Origin: Paenibacillus tyrphae
Lineage (GTDB): Bacteria > Bacillota > Bacilli > Paenibacillales > NBRC-103111
Assembly: GCF_000722545.1 (NCBI RefSeq)
Contig: NZ_JNVM01000015.1
Coordinates: forward strand, 62,001-126,000
Direction: 5' to 3'
Length of the DNA stretch: 64,000 nucleotides
The notes beneath the pieces were generated by a model. That model saw only the letters and a list, made by a program, of their open reading frames with translations. It ran no database searches and was not told the DNA's origin. The translations under genes and the position numbers were made by a program. Of this stretch, positions 42,078 to 50,015 are shown piece by piece; position 1 is the stretch's first letter, and every line of letters begins with the position of its first letter.

Positions 42078-43608
42078 GGTCGGTCCCTCCATGTCCATGT
42101 CCGCCGGCCATCAGCATTCCCAATTCTTCCTCATTCGTCGTTTCGGGGTCCACCTCGCCGACAATCTGCCCGCTGTGAATGACCGCAATCCGGTCGGATA
42201 CGTTCCGAATCTCATCAAGCTCGAACGAGATCAGCAGCACGGCTTTCCCGTGGTCTCTGGCTTCGATCAGCTTGCGGTGCACGAATTCGATGGCGCCGAC
42301 GTCCAGTCCCCGTGTCGGCTGCGCCGCGATCAGCAGCTCGGGATCTTTGTCCAGCTCGCGAGCGATGATCGCCTTCTGCTGGTTCCCGCCGGACAGCGCG
42401 CGCGCCTTCGTATGGATGCTTGGCGTACGCACGTCGAACTCGCTGATCAGCCGCTGCGCCTGAGTCTCAATCGCCTCGCCGTTCAAAAAGCCGCCGCGGT
42501 TATACTTCGGCTGGTAATATGTCTCCAATACCATATTCTCGCTCATCGAGAAGTCCAGCACGAGTCCGTGTTTATGCCGATCCTCCGGAATATGCGATAC
42601 GCCAGCCTCGGAGACGAACCGCGGGGACCGGTTGGTCAGCGGTTTGTCCTTCAGCATAATCTCCCCGCCGTCCACGGAACGCAGCCCCGTCAGCGCCTCG
42701 ATCAGCTCGCTTTGCCCGTTGCCGTCCACACCCGCGAGCCCGAGAATCTCTCCGGCCCGTACCTCAAGCGAAAGGCTGTTCAACGCGGGAAGGTTCCGGT
42801 TATCCTTGACCGACAGGCCGCGGATTTGCAGCACCGGAGCTCCCGGCGAAGCCTTGGTCTTATTGACCTTGAACGAAACGCTGCGCCCGACCATCTTCTC
42901 GGCGAGCTGCTGCGGATTCGTTTCGGCAATCTTCACCGAATCGATCACTTTGCCGCGCCGGATAATCGTGCAGGTATCGGCAATCGCCATAATTTCCTTC
43001 AGCTTATGCGTGATCAGAATGATGGATTTCCCTTCGGCGGCGAGCCGGCGCAAAATATCCATCAACTCTTGAATTTCTTGCGGCGTGAGCACGGCGGTCG
43101 GTTCGTCGAAAATCAGGATGTCCGCTCCGCGATACAGCGTTTTCAAAATCTCGACGCGCTGCTGCATACCAACAGAAATATCTTCTATTTTTGCTTTCGG
43201 ATCAACTTTGAGGCCATACTGCTCCGAGATGTTTCTAACCTTCTCGTTCGCATCTTTATAGTTGATGGAAGCGCCCTTCCGGGGCTCGCTGCCGAGAATA
43301 ATGTTTTCCGTCACGGTGAACGGCTGTACGAGCTTGAAGTGCTGATGCACCATGCCGATCCCCAGTTCGATCGCCTTCGTCGGGCTGTCGATGGCGGCTT
43401 TGCTGCCTTTTACCCAGATCTCGCCCTCATCCGGCTGGTACAGACCGAACAAAATGTTCATCAGCGTCGATTTGCCTGCTCCGTTCTCGCCCAGCAGCGC
43501 ATGGATCTCTCCCTTGCGCAGCTTCAAGCTGATGGAGTCGTTGGCCGTAATGCCGGGAAAACGCTTCGTAATCCCTCGCAGCTCGACCATCATGTCGGGT
43601 GAACTCAT
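42070..43608 (-). CDS. nupO: Nucleoside ABC importer ATPase, two nucleotide-binding domains
   Basis: This is a 512-residue protein of two fused ATPase domains, the arrangement of ribose/nucleoside importers. In the first domain Walker A is GENGAGKSTLMN and Walker B is LIFDEPTAVLTP. In the second the Walker A region is replaced by GVDGNGQSEL, as is common for these proteins, with ALSGGNQQKAIIARELD and LLIAAQPTRGLDV. The start is the ATG at 43608, 6-7 bases after GGGGAGGG. Confidence 0.94.
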   Translation of the reverse strand: MSSPDMMVELRGITKRFPGITANDSISLKLRKGEIHALLGENGAGKSTLMNILFGLYQPDEGEIWVKGSKAAIDSPTKAIELGIGMVHQHFKLVQPFTVTENIILGSEPRKGASINYKDANEKVRNISEQYGLKVDPKAKIEDISVGMQQRVEILKTLYRGADILIFDEPTAVLTPQEIQELMDILRRLAAEGKSIILITHKLKEIMAIADTCTIIRRGKVIDSVKIAETNPQQLAEKMVGRSVSFKVNKTKASPGAPVLQIRGLSVKDNRNLPALNSLSLEVRAGEILGLAGVDGNGQSELIEALTGLRSVDGGEIMLKDKPLTNRSPRFVSEAGVSHIPEDRHKHGLVLDFSMSENMVLETYYQPKYNRGGFLNGEAIETQAQRLISEFDVRTPSIHTKARALSGGNQQKAIIARELDKDPELLIAAQPTRGLDVGAIEFVHRKLIEARDHGKAVLLISFELDEIRNVSDRIAVIHSGQIVGEVDPETTNEEELGMLMAGGHGHGGTDHG

Positions 43609-43659
43609 GAGCTTCCCTCCCCGCAAAATGTACAAGTAAGTTTAAGGTGCAAATCAAAC

Positions 43660-43688
43660 GACAAGGCCGGTGGGTCACCAGCCTTGTC
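43660..43688 (-). terminator. Hairpin between nupN-type and nupO-type genes
   Basis: GACAAGGC (43660-43667) pairs with GCCTTGTC (43681-43688), with GGTG/CACC pairing further in. On the minus strand no strong T run follows. It may act as a partial terminator or as an mRNA-stabilising end that keeps binding-protein levels above those of the membrane parts. Confidence 0.6.
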
Positions 43689-43699
43689 GAATTGGAAAT

Positions 43700-44755
43700 T
43701 TATTTTTCCGGAACCTTGATTTCGCCTTTAACAATCTTCTCTTTGTATTCATCCACTTTCTTCAACACGTCGGCCGGTACGTTCTTCTTGGAAGTGTCCG
43801 GCAAGCCTACGCCGTTGTCTTTGAGACCGAGAACAACGTTTTTGCCGCCTTGGAATTTGCCGTCGATCACATCCAAGGAAACGCGTTTCACCGCTTGGTC
43901 GACGCGCTTCACCATCGAGGTCAGTGTCACATCGTCACCGAATTCAAGCGATTGGTCTTTATCCACGCCGATGACCCATACTTTTTTGCCTGCTTTCACA
44001 CGGTCTTTCGCTTCGTTGAACACGCCGTTGCCCGTTGCGCCCGCCGCATGGAAAATGATATCCGCGCCGTCGTTATAGATCGTGGCCGCCGCCGCTTTTC
44101 CAAGGTCAGGCTTGTCGAATGCACCCGTGTAGTTGATCGTAACTTTCGCATTCGGGTTGACCGCAGCGACGCCAGCCTTGAAGCCGACTTCGAAGCGCTC
44201 GATGACCGGAATCTTGAGACCGCCGACGAAGCCGATTTTGTTCGTTTTGGTCATCAGACCGGCTACGACACCTGTCAGATACGCTCCCTCTTGCTCCGCG
44301 AATGTTACGGATTCGACGTTCGGCCCTTCCACGACGTTATCGATAATCGCAAAGTTCGATTTCGGGTTTTGTGCCGCAACCGTCTTGATGGCGTCGCCCA
44401 TCAGGAACCCGATCCCCCAGGTCAGATTGTAATTGTCTTTCACGTATTGATTGAGGTTAGGAATAAAGTCCGCGTCGCTTTTGCTTTGCAGGTATTTCAC
44501 GTTGGCGCCGGTTTCTTTCTTGACCTCGTTCAGGCCTTCCCATGCGCTTTGGTTAAACGACTTGTCGTTTACGCCGCCGATGTCGGTAACCATACCGATG
44601 TTAAATTTTTCCCCTTTTTTACTGGCTCCCGCAGAGCTCTCCGCAGGTTTGGAGCTGCCAGCCGCATCTTGCGGCGCCGGCTTCGTACCGCATCCGCTCA
44701 GGACGAGCGTAGCCGCGAGCATAAGGCCCGCCGTCGATTTGAACCATGTTTTCAT
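43700..44755 (-). CDS. nupN: Nucleoside-binding BMP-family lipoprotein
   Basis: This is the extracellular binding protein of the nucleoside importer, 351 residues. Its signal ends in LVLSGC (Cys22), followed by a Ser/Ala/Lys-rich linker. The BMP-family core shows FNIGMVTDIGGVNDKSFNQS, GFVGGLKIPVIERFEVGFKA and ADIIFHAAGATGNGVF. The start is the ATG at 44755 after AAGGGG. An open frame continues upstream for 55 codons but has no signal-like start there. First gene of the operon; a TATAAT lies on the minus strand at 44822-44817. Confidence 0.94.
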   Translation of the reverse strand: MKTWFKSTAGLMLAATLVLSGCGTKPAPQDAAGSSKPAESSAGASKKGEKFNIGMVTDIGGVNDKSFNQSAWEGLNEVKKETGANVKYLQSKSDADFIPNLNQYVKDNYNLTWGIGFLMGDAIKTVAAQNPKSNFAIIDNVVEGPNVESVTFAEQEGAYLTGVVAGLMTKTNKIGFVGGLKIPVIERFEVGFKAGVAAVNPNAKVTINYTGAFDKPDLGKAAAATIYNDGADIIFHAAGATGNGVFNEAKDRVKAGKKVWVIGVDKDQSLEFGDDVTLTSMVKRVDQAVKRVSLDVIDGKFQGGKNVVLGLKDNGVGLPDTSKKNVPADVLKKVDEYKEKIVKGEIKVPEK

Positions 44756-44816
44756 TTTGTTTACCCCTTCCATGTATCTGTATGTAAGCGTTAAAATAAG
44801 TTCTGTCGCAATCTCC

Positions 44817-44822
44817 ATTATA
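44817..44822 (-). promoter_or_regulatory. Probable -10 box of the nup-type operon
   Basis: TATAAT on the minus strand 61 bases before the ATG. No good -35 is seen, and I found no purine-riboswitch core in the leader. Confidence 0.4.
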
Positions 44823-44963
44823 AAGGGTTTATTTAACCATCGTCCATATGTTTCTGAACAAAATTTCAAAAAAAACGCGAATTTTGTTACATTTCTGCGC
44901 CTGAAGTCACATTTTCTCATAGGAGAAGTTACTTACCGATTGTAGATAACCCTATGCCCGCAG

Positions 44964-44972
44964 TGATATAAT
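44964..44972 (+). promoter_or_regulatory. Extended -10 promoter of the CcdC-type gene
   Basis: TGATATAAT is a perfect extended -10 (TG, one base, TATAAT at 44967-44972), 36 bases before the ATG at 45009. Confidence 0.6.
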
Positions 44973-45008
44973 GAAAAATAGCGACGAGTATTAGGAGGGA
45001 TGCGTTCT

Positions 45009-45494
45009 ATGATCCATTTCGGCGCGCTTCATTTGCAGGCGGTATCGGGCATCGGCATGGCGGCAATGGCGCTGCTTGCGATATTCGTTCGTTCGCGGGC
45101 AAGCCGCAAACCGGTTACCCCGGCGAAAATCGTCATGCCGCCAATCGGCATGAGCACCGGCTTTCTCATGTTTGTCGTACCAACTTTCCGGATCCCTGCG
45201 CTGTGGGCGCTGCTTGCCTTGGCCGCGGGGCTGTTATTGTTCTCTTACCCGCTTATCCGCAGCTCCAAGCTGGAGCTTCGCGGTGGCGAAGTGTACGTTA
45301 ACCAGTCCAAATCGTTTATGTTCGTGCTGCTCGGTCTTCTCGTCCTGCGCCTTGCGCTGCACAGCTACATCGAGCAATATATATCGATTCCGCAGACAGG
45401 AGCGCTCTTCTTCCTTCTGGCTTTCGGAATGATCGTTCCTTGGCGGGCTGCCATGCTTCTTCAGTACCGCAAGCTGCGGCAGGCAGCCGCTTAA
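45009..45494 (+). CDS. ccdC: CcdC-family membrane protein
   Basis: This is a 161-residue membrane protein of the CcdC/DUF1453 family with four or five spans. In Bacillus it is linked to cytochrome c maturation, though its precise action is not settled. Landmarks are VTPAKIVMPPIGMSTGFLMF near the first third and the SYIEQYISIPQTGALFFLLA segment. I choose the ATG at 45009, 10 bases after AGGAGG. The ATG at 45000 overlaps that site. No other cytochrome c biogenesis gene is nearby. Confidence 0.85.
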   Translation: MIHFGALHLQAVSGIGMAAMALLAIFVRSRASRKPVTPAKIVMPPIGMSTGFLMFVVPTFRIPALWALLALAAGLLLFSYPLIRSSKLELRGGEVYVNQSKSFMFVLLGLLVLRLALHSYIEQYISIPQTGALFFLLAFGMIVPWRAAMLLQYRKLRQAAA

Positions 45495-45517
45495 CAGGGC
45501 AACGGGGTCCATGAGAA

Positions 45518-45549
45518 AAGGCAGTCCTTCGAATGCGAAGAACTGCCTT
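45518..45549. terminator. Bidirectional terminator
   Basis: AAGGCAGT (45518-45525) pairs with ACTGCCTT (45542-45549), with an inner CTTCG/CGAAG stem and a T-rich tail on the plus strand. Confidence 0.85.
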
Positions 45550-45558
45550 GTTTCGTTT

Positions 45559-46578
45559 TTACAGCCTGATGACCTGGCCTGTGGCCTGCGATTCGAACGC
45601 CGCCAAAATCACCTTCAGCGAACGCATGCCTTCTTCCCCGGAAATGCTAGGCGGGGTTTTCGTCACGATCGATTCCACGAAAGCATCGATCACGCCGCTG
45701 ACCGTCTGCTTCTCGTTGGTCGCAATGGCGCCCACCTTATGCCGCTCGATCGAACCGTTGCGGAGCTCCACGATAATTTGATCGTCCGGATGCGTATCGA
45801 TTTTCATGATGCCGTTCTCGCACCAGAGCACCGTGCTGTTGTCCCCGCCTTGGTAATAGGTCCAGCTTGCGACAAGCGTACCGATTATGCCGCTCTTCAT
45901 GCGAAGCAAGCAGGCTGCGTTATCGTCCACGTCCGTTCCCGCTTTGTCGAGCGTGCCGATAAAGCCGGCGACATCCGCCACTTCGTCATCGAGCAGCCAG
46001 CGGATCAGGTCGGATTTGTGTACGCCCAGATCGCCCATGGCGCCCATAATCGCTTCATCCTTGCGGAAAAACCAGCTATCCCGGCCGTCGACGCTCCAGC
46101 TTTCCGGTCCCGGGTGTCCGAACGAGGTGCGGAACGTCAGTACTTTGCCGAGAGCGCCCGCGCTCAAAATCTGCTTGGCCTTTATATGGTGAGGCATCAG
46201 CCGCTGGTTATGGCCGACCATCAAATAAACCCCGTTCTCCTTCGCCGCTTCGATCATCGCCAGCGCTTCTTCTTCCGTCGCAGCCATCGGCTTTTCGACC
46301 AGCACATGCGCTCTGGCCTTCGCTGCGGCAATCGATACCGGAGCATGCAGGGCATTCGGGGTGCAGACGCTCACCGCATCGGGTTTTACCTCGCGCAGCA
46401 GCGTTTCATAATCGGTGTAAGCTTTTGCCCCGTATTGTTCGGCGTAATGCTCGGCCCTCTCCTTAACCGGATCGCAAAAAGCGACCAGTTCCACATGGGG
46501 ATTGGCGGCGTACTCGGGAATATGACGGTGTTTGGAAATCGCGCCGCAGCCGATCACAGCCACTCTCAATTTGCTCAT
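45559..46578 (-). CDS. Gfo/Idh/MocA-family oxidoreductase
   Basis: This is an NAD(P)-dependent sugar dehydrogenase-like enzyme, 339 residues. The dinucleotide-binding loop is VAVIGCGAISKHRHIPEY and the conserved active-site motif is LVEKPMAATEEEALAM, with the lysine in EKP. The C-terminal sheet domain carries GDLGVHKSDLIRWLLDD, with the usual His-x3-Asp pair. The start is the ATG at 46578, about 11 bases after GGAG. It follows the epimerase-like gene by 29 bases, a common pairing in inositol and sugar-acid catabolism. The exact substrate is unknown. Confidence 0.92.
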   Translation of the reverse strand: MSKLRVAVIGCGAISKHRHIPEYAANPHVELVAFCDPVKERAEHYAEQYGAKAYTDYETLLREVKPDAVSVCTPNALHAPVSIAAAKARAHVLVEKPMAATEEEALAMIEAAKENGVYLMVGHNQRLMPHHIKAKQILSAGALGKVLTFRTSFGHPGPESWSVDGRDSWFFRKDEAIMGAMGDLGVHKSDLIRWLLDDEVADVAGFIGTLDKAGTDVDDNAACLLRMKSGIIGTLVASWTYYQGGDNSTVLWCENGIMKIDTHPDDQIIVELRNGSIERHKVGAIATNEKQTVSGVIDAFVESIVTKTPPSISGEEGMRSLKVILAAFESQATGQVIRL

Positions 46579-46607
46579 GGATTTCAAGGCTCCTTCGGTT
46601 TGTTAAA

Positions 46608-47381
46608 TTAAATCGTTTGCAAATAGTTCGTTTTCACCCATTGCAAGCTGTTCGCCACGCTTTGCAGCGGAGGCTTCTGGCATACGTCCTGCTCTACGAC
46701 GAGCCACTCTACTCCTGCTTCGGACGCGGCGGCGATGACCTTAGGCAGGTCAACGACCCCCAAGCCGAGCTCAAGCGTTTTCATCTGTCCATTGTCGTCT
46801 TTGCCGAAATCTTTCAAGTGCAGCAGCGGCAGCCGGCCGGCGTATTTCGGAATATAGGCAAGCGGGTCCTGCCCGGCGAACTGCACCCAGCAGACGTCCA
46901 TTTCGACTTGTACCGCTTCGGGAGAAGTCGTTTCGTACATCGCATCGAACACATAAGAGCTGCCGACGTTCATCTCGAATTCGAAAGCATGGTTGTGATA
47001 GGCGAAAATAAGCCCCTGCTTGCGCACTTCCGTTCCCGCTTCTTGCAGGAAGGCAAACAATGATTTCCAATCCTCTTCGGTACGGCGTTCTTCTTCGGCC
47101 ACATAAGGACAAATCAAATATTGTCCGCCGATCGTTTTTAAATAATCGATTTGGCCCTGCAGATCGTCCCGCAGCTGCTGCAAGCCCACATGGCTGCCAA
47201 TCGCTTGAAGTCCCAGCTCCTGAAGCAAATCTCTCAGCTCTTCCTTCGCCAAACCGCCGTATCCGGCAAATTCGACGCCCTCGTAGCCAAGCTCCGCCAC
47301 TTTCCTCAACGTGCCGCGGAAATCGGCGGCGGTTTCATCCCGCAATGTGTAAAGCTGAAGCCCGATGCTCATTCTTCTCAT
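46608..47381 (-). CDS. Sugar phosphate isomerase/epimerase-like TIM-barrel protein
   Basis: This is a 257-residue cytoplasmic enzyme of the xylose-isomerase-like barrel family. It begins SIGLQLYTLRDETAADFRGT and shows GYEGVEFAGYGG, IFAYHNHAFEFE, VEMDVCWVQFAGQDP and EWLVVEQDVCQKPP, which include the acidic and histidine metal ligands of the family. The start is the ATG at 47381, 8 bases after GGGAG. It forms a two-gene operon with the oxidoreductase and is divergent from an AraC regulator. Confidence 0.9.
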   Translation of the reverse strand: MRRMSIGLQLYTLRDETAADFRGTLRKVAELGYEGVEFAGYGGLAKEELRDLLQELGLQAIGSHVGLQQLRDDLQGQIDYLKTIGGQYLICPYVAEEERRTEEDWKSLFAFLQEAGTEVRKQGLIFAYHNHAFEFEMNVGSSYVFDAMYETTSPEAVQVEMDVCWVQFAGQDPLAYIPKYAGRLPLLHLKDFGKDDNGQMKTLELGLGVVDLPKVIAAASEAGVEWLVVEQDVCQKPPLQSVANSLQWVKTNYLQTI

Positions 47382-47518
47382 CGTGAACACTCCCTGATTT
47401 AGGAATAGCTTGCTTATTTGCTCTCATCATACACGAGAATAGCCTAAAATGAACATAAACGATATAATCGTAACATCAACAATTTTGCTATTAATTTTTG
47501 CGAATCGGAGAGACGGCC

Positions 47519-48325
47519 ATGGAAGCGGAAGTGTTCACATGCGGGTATTCGTATCATGCGCAACGGTTTCATACCCATTATAAAACCGGGCTGCCGCTCT
47601 ATTTGTTCCGGTTGCAAACGGAAGGGGCCAGCGAGGCGGTGATCGACGGCAAAACACACCGGCTCGGACAAGGGGATCTGCTGCTGCTGAATCCGGGAAT
47701 AACCTACGAGCTATTCGTAGACGAATACGAAACAACGTCCAAGAGTAGATCGATTTCCAGCGGGGATTACTACTTGATCTGCGGAGGCCATTGGATGGAC
47801 CAATGGTGGAAACGCGGAGACAAACCGACGCTCTCGCGAATCGATCCGGGAGAGCAGCTGCTAGCGCTGTGGCGGCACTTGATTATTGAAAAGCAGCGCC
47901 CGGCGGACAAACAGACCGGCGAGCTCATCGGCTGCTTGCTGCAAGCCCTTTGCCTGTCGCTCGAGCGCGCCGCGACGGAAAGCGCCCCCTCCTATGGCCG
48001 GTCCTTTACGGCGCTTCGGATGAAACGGTTCGTGGAGGAGCACGCCACTTCGACATTCAAAGTAGAAGATGCCGCCCGTCAGGCAGGGCTCAGCGTATCC
48101 CGGGCGGTTCATCTGTTCAAGGAATGCTATGGCAAGACGATGCTCGAATACGCGCTCGAAATCCGGCTGGCCGCCGCTTTGGAACGGATGAAATATACCG
48201 CCATGACGCTCGAACAAATTGCCGAAAGCTGCGGGTTCGGTGGATATTCGTATTTTCACCGGGTATTCAAGGACAAGTTCGGCATTTCCCCGGGCGCCTA
48301 CCGAAGCGGCGAACGCCGGGAATAA
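47519..48325 (+). CDS. AraC-family transcriptional regulator
   Basis: This regulator has 268 residues. An N-terminal cupin-like domain (HRLGQGDLLLLNPGITYEL) is followed by a C-terminal AraC domain with two helix-turn-helix units (VEDAARQAGLSVSRAVHLFK and LEQIAESCGFGGYSYFHRVF). The start is the ATG at 47519, 8 bases after GGAG. A TTG seven codons upstream lacks a site. It is divergent from the epimerase-oxidoreductase operon. The 137-base gap contains TATAAT at 47463-47468 and a repeated GAATAGC that could be its site. It probably controls both directions. Confidence 0.92.
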   Translation: MEAEVFTCGYSYHAQRFHTHYKTGLPLYLFRLQTEGASEAVIDGKTHRLGQGDLLLLNPGITYELFVDEYETTSKSRSISSGDYYLICGGHWMDQWWKRGDKPTLSRIDPGEQLLALWRHLIIEKQRPADKQTGELIGCLLQALCLSLERAATESAPSYGRSFTALRMKRFVEEHATSTFKVEDAARQAGLSVSRAVHLFKECYGKTMLEYALEIRLAAALERMKYTAMTLEQIAESCGFGGYSYFHRVFKDKFGISPGAYRSGERRE

Positions 48326-48330
48326 AAAAA

Positions 48331-48354
48331 GTCTCTCTGTTTTAGTAGAGAGAC
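48331..48354 (-). terminator. Terminator hairpin overlapping the 77-residue gene's stop
   Basis: GTCTCTCT (48331-48338) pairs with AGAGAGAC (48347-48354). On the minus strand it is followed by seven T residues, so it terminates the minus-strand gene and may also end the convergent AraC transcript. Confidence 0.75.
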
Positions 48355-48575
48355 AAAGCCAACGAATCTTTTTCGTTAAACGAATGCAAAATGGCCTCGC
48401 AACCGATCACTTCGATACTGATTAACGTTTGAAGACATTTTTTCAATGTCCGCCTTCCGCTTTCTACCTTTTTATCCAGCGCCAGTTTGAGGAGCTTCAA
48501 TGTTTTTTTATTCAAGTTGTCGGCGAAAACGGGGATCTCTTTGTTTTGAATGGTTACAAAAACTTTCATCCTCAC
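48342..48575 (-). CDS. Small conserved-looking protein of unknown function
   Basis: This is a 77-residue protein without signal or membrane span. It begins with a short strand (MKVFVTIQNKEIPVFAD) followed by basic helices (NKKTLKLLKLALDKKVESGR). The start is GTG at 48575 or ATG at 48569; an AGGG five bases before the GTG favours the former. Base composition is lower in GC than the neighbours, and the flanking 255 bases (48576-48830) are AT-rich without another gene. I do not recognise the family. Confidence 0.6.
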   Translation of the reverse strand: MRMKVFVTIQNKEIPVFADNLNKKTLKLLKLALDKKVESGRRTLKKCLQTLISIEVIGCEAILHSFNEKDSLALSLY

Positions 48576-48763
48576 ACCGTCCCTACATCATATTTTACTA
48601 GTTGCTAATAGGATAAATTACGATCATTAAAATAAGCTTAAAATAATATTACAATTTGTCAACAAATTTCTTAACCTTTCTTAAAATTCCGTTCGCAATG
48701 TGTTTTCTCGCGATCGTTTCGCAAGCGCTGGTTCCCGGAAATCGGCAAGCCGAGTAAAAGGAA

Positions 48764-48792
48764 GTATGTTTTCCCCGATTTTTCTCATACTA
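48764..48792 (+). promoter_or_regulatory. Candidate forespore promoter of the amidase-domain gene
   Basis: CATACTA (48786-48792) is an exact match to the sigma-G -10 consensus CATnMTA. GTATG (48764-48768), 17 bases upstream, matches four of five positions of the -35 GMATR. The coding start is 38 bases downstream. This suggests expression in the developing spore. Confidence 0.4.
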
Positions 48793-48830
48793 ATGCGGGA
48801 TTGAATGTGTGATGGGATGGAGGGAACGGC

Positions 48831-49943
48831 ATGCGCCGTATCGCTTGGATCATTGTCTTATCGCTGATGTTGGGCCCGTTTCAAGCCAGCGCCGAGCCTT
48901 CGTCGGAAACCGAGGAGGTACGCCATTTTCTTACGGAATTATACCGGGCTCGATCGGAATTTCTAATCCGGGACGCGCCGATCGATACCTTTTATTTCGA
49001 AAAGGTGCCAACAAGCCAGCAAGCTCTGTACCTTGAAAAAAAACGGAAGGCTTATTTTCAAGCCTGGGCCAGCAAAAGAGACATCGTTGTCCATGCCGCC
49101 GAAGGGACGCTGAAGATCTTTCGTATCAGGCCCACGGATTCGCTGGTCAAAGTATCGCTTGTGCACAGGATGAAGGTCACTTATTCGTATGCCCAAGGGA
49201 ACGGAACGCCGGCCGAGTTCGGGCTCGGAACACGGCACGTTCTTACCTTGAAAAGAGAAAACGGGCAGCTGCGGGTGCTTAAAGAATGGTATCTCGACCC
49301 GCTCGATATCGATTCGGACGATGCCTGGCTTCACCAGTCTTCCGTCGCATCAAATCCGGAACCGGAAACCGAAAGCCTGAAGTCCGAAACGGTGTTTAAG
49401 TCGCCGCAAAAGCGGCGATACAATCGCGAGAAAGCCGTGGCGTATGCCAATAAGTACGCCGGTGCGGCTTGGGGATCCGGGAACGATAACCGGTACAATC
49501 CGAAATACCGCGATTATACCGGCATAGGCGGCGACTGTACGAACTTCGTTTCTCAAGTCCTCGGAGATCCGACCGAAGGCGGAGGACTGCCGATGACGCC
49601 TACGTGGAGGTACAGCGGCGGCAACGGGAGCCGGGCATGGGTTAGCACCGACGCTTTAAAGTCGTTCCTCCTTTATTCCGGTTACGGGAAAGTAGTCGCC
49701 AGCGGCACCTTCAACCAGATCATGCGGAACCCTTCGGCGCCCAACAACTTGTCTAAACTGCAGCCGGGCGACCTGATTGCTTACATGTATAACAACGATG
49801 TGGACCATTTTGCCGTCGTCGTGGGCAAAGATGAGCGGGGACTGCCCTTGATCAACTGCCACACGACAGACCGTTACCACGTTCCCTTTGATCTGGGCTG
49901 GGAAAATTACACCCATTTTGTATTGATTCATATCGCCGATTAG
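48831..49943 (+). CDS. Secreted protein with putative amidase domain
   Basis: This 370-residue protein has a signal peptide (MRRIAWIIVLSLMLGPFQAS, cleaved near residue 21), a middle region of about 170 residues with an NTF2-like feel, and a C-terminal amidase domain of the NlpC/CHAP-like cysteine type. The domain begins YNREKAVAYANKYAGAAWGS. It carries the catalytic cysteine in GIGGDCTNFVSQVL and a histidine in VDHFAVVVGKDERGLP. Such proteins probably trim peptidoglycan or peptides outside the membrane. GGAGGG lies 6 bases before the ATG. A sigma-G-like promoter suggests a role in the spore. Confidence 0.9.
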   Translation: MRRIAWIIVLSLMLGPFQASAEPSSETEEVRHFLTELYRARSEFLIRDAPIDTFYFEKVPTSQQALYLEKKRKAYFQAWASKRDIVVHAAEGTLKIFRIRPTDSLVKVSLVHRMKVTYSYAQGNGTPAEFGLGTRHVLTLKRENGQLRVLKEWYLDPLDIDSDDAWLHQSSVASNPEPETESLKSETVFKSPQKRRYNREKAVAYANKYAGAAWGSGNDNRYNPKYRDYTGIGGDCTNFVSQVLGDPTEGGGLPMTPTWRYSGGNGSRAWVSTDALKSFLLYSGYGKVVASGTFNQIMRNPSAPNNLSKLQPGDLIAYMYNNDVDHFAVVVGKDERGLPLINCHTTDRYHVPFDLGWENYTHFVLIHIAD

Positions 49944-50015
49944 AGAAATCATACGGCCGCTGCCTCGGACATAAGATGAGAGTGGACAACACTTTTCCGT
50001 CCGGCCGAGGTGGTG

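Noticed and set aside
44756..44960. Purine riboswitch before the nup-type operon
   Set aside because: TATAAT and CATATGG occur, but the conserved purine-aptamer junction segments and paired loops are not found.
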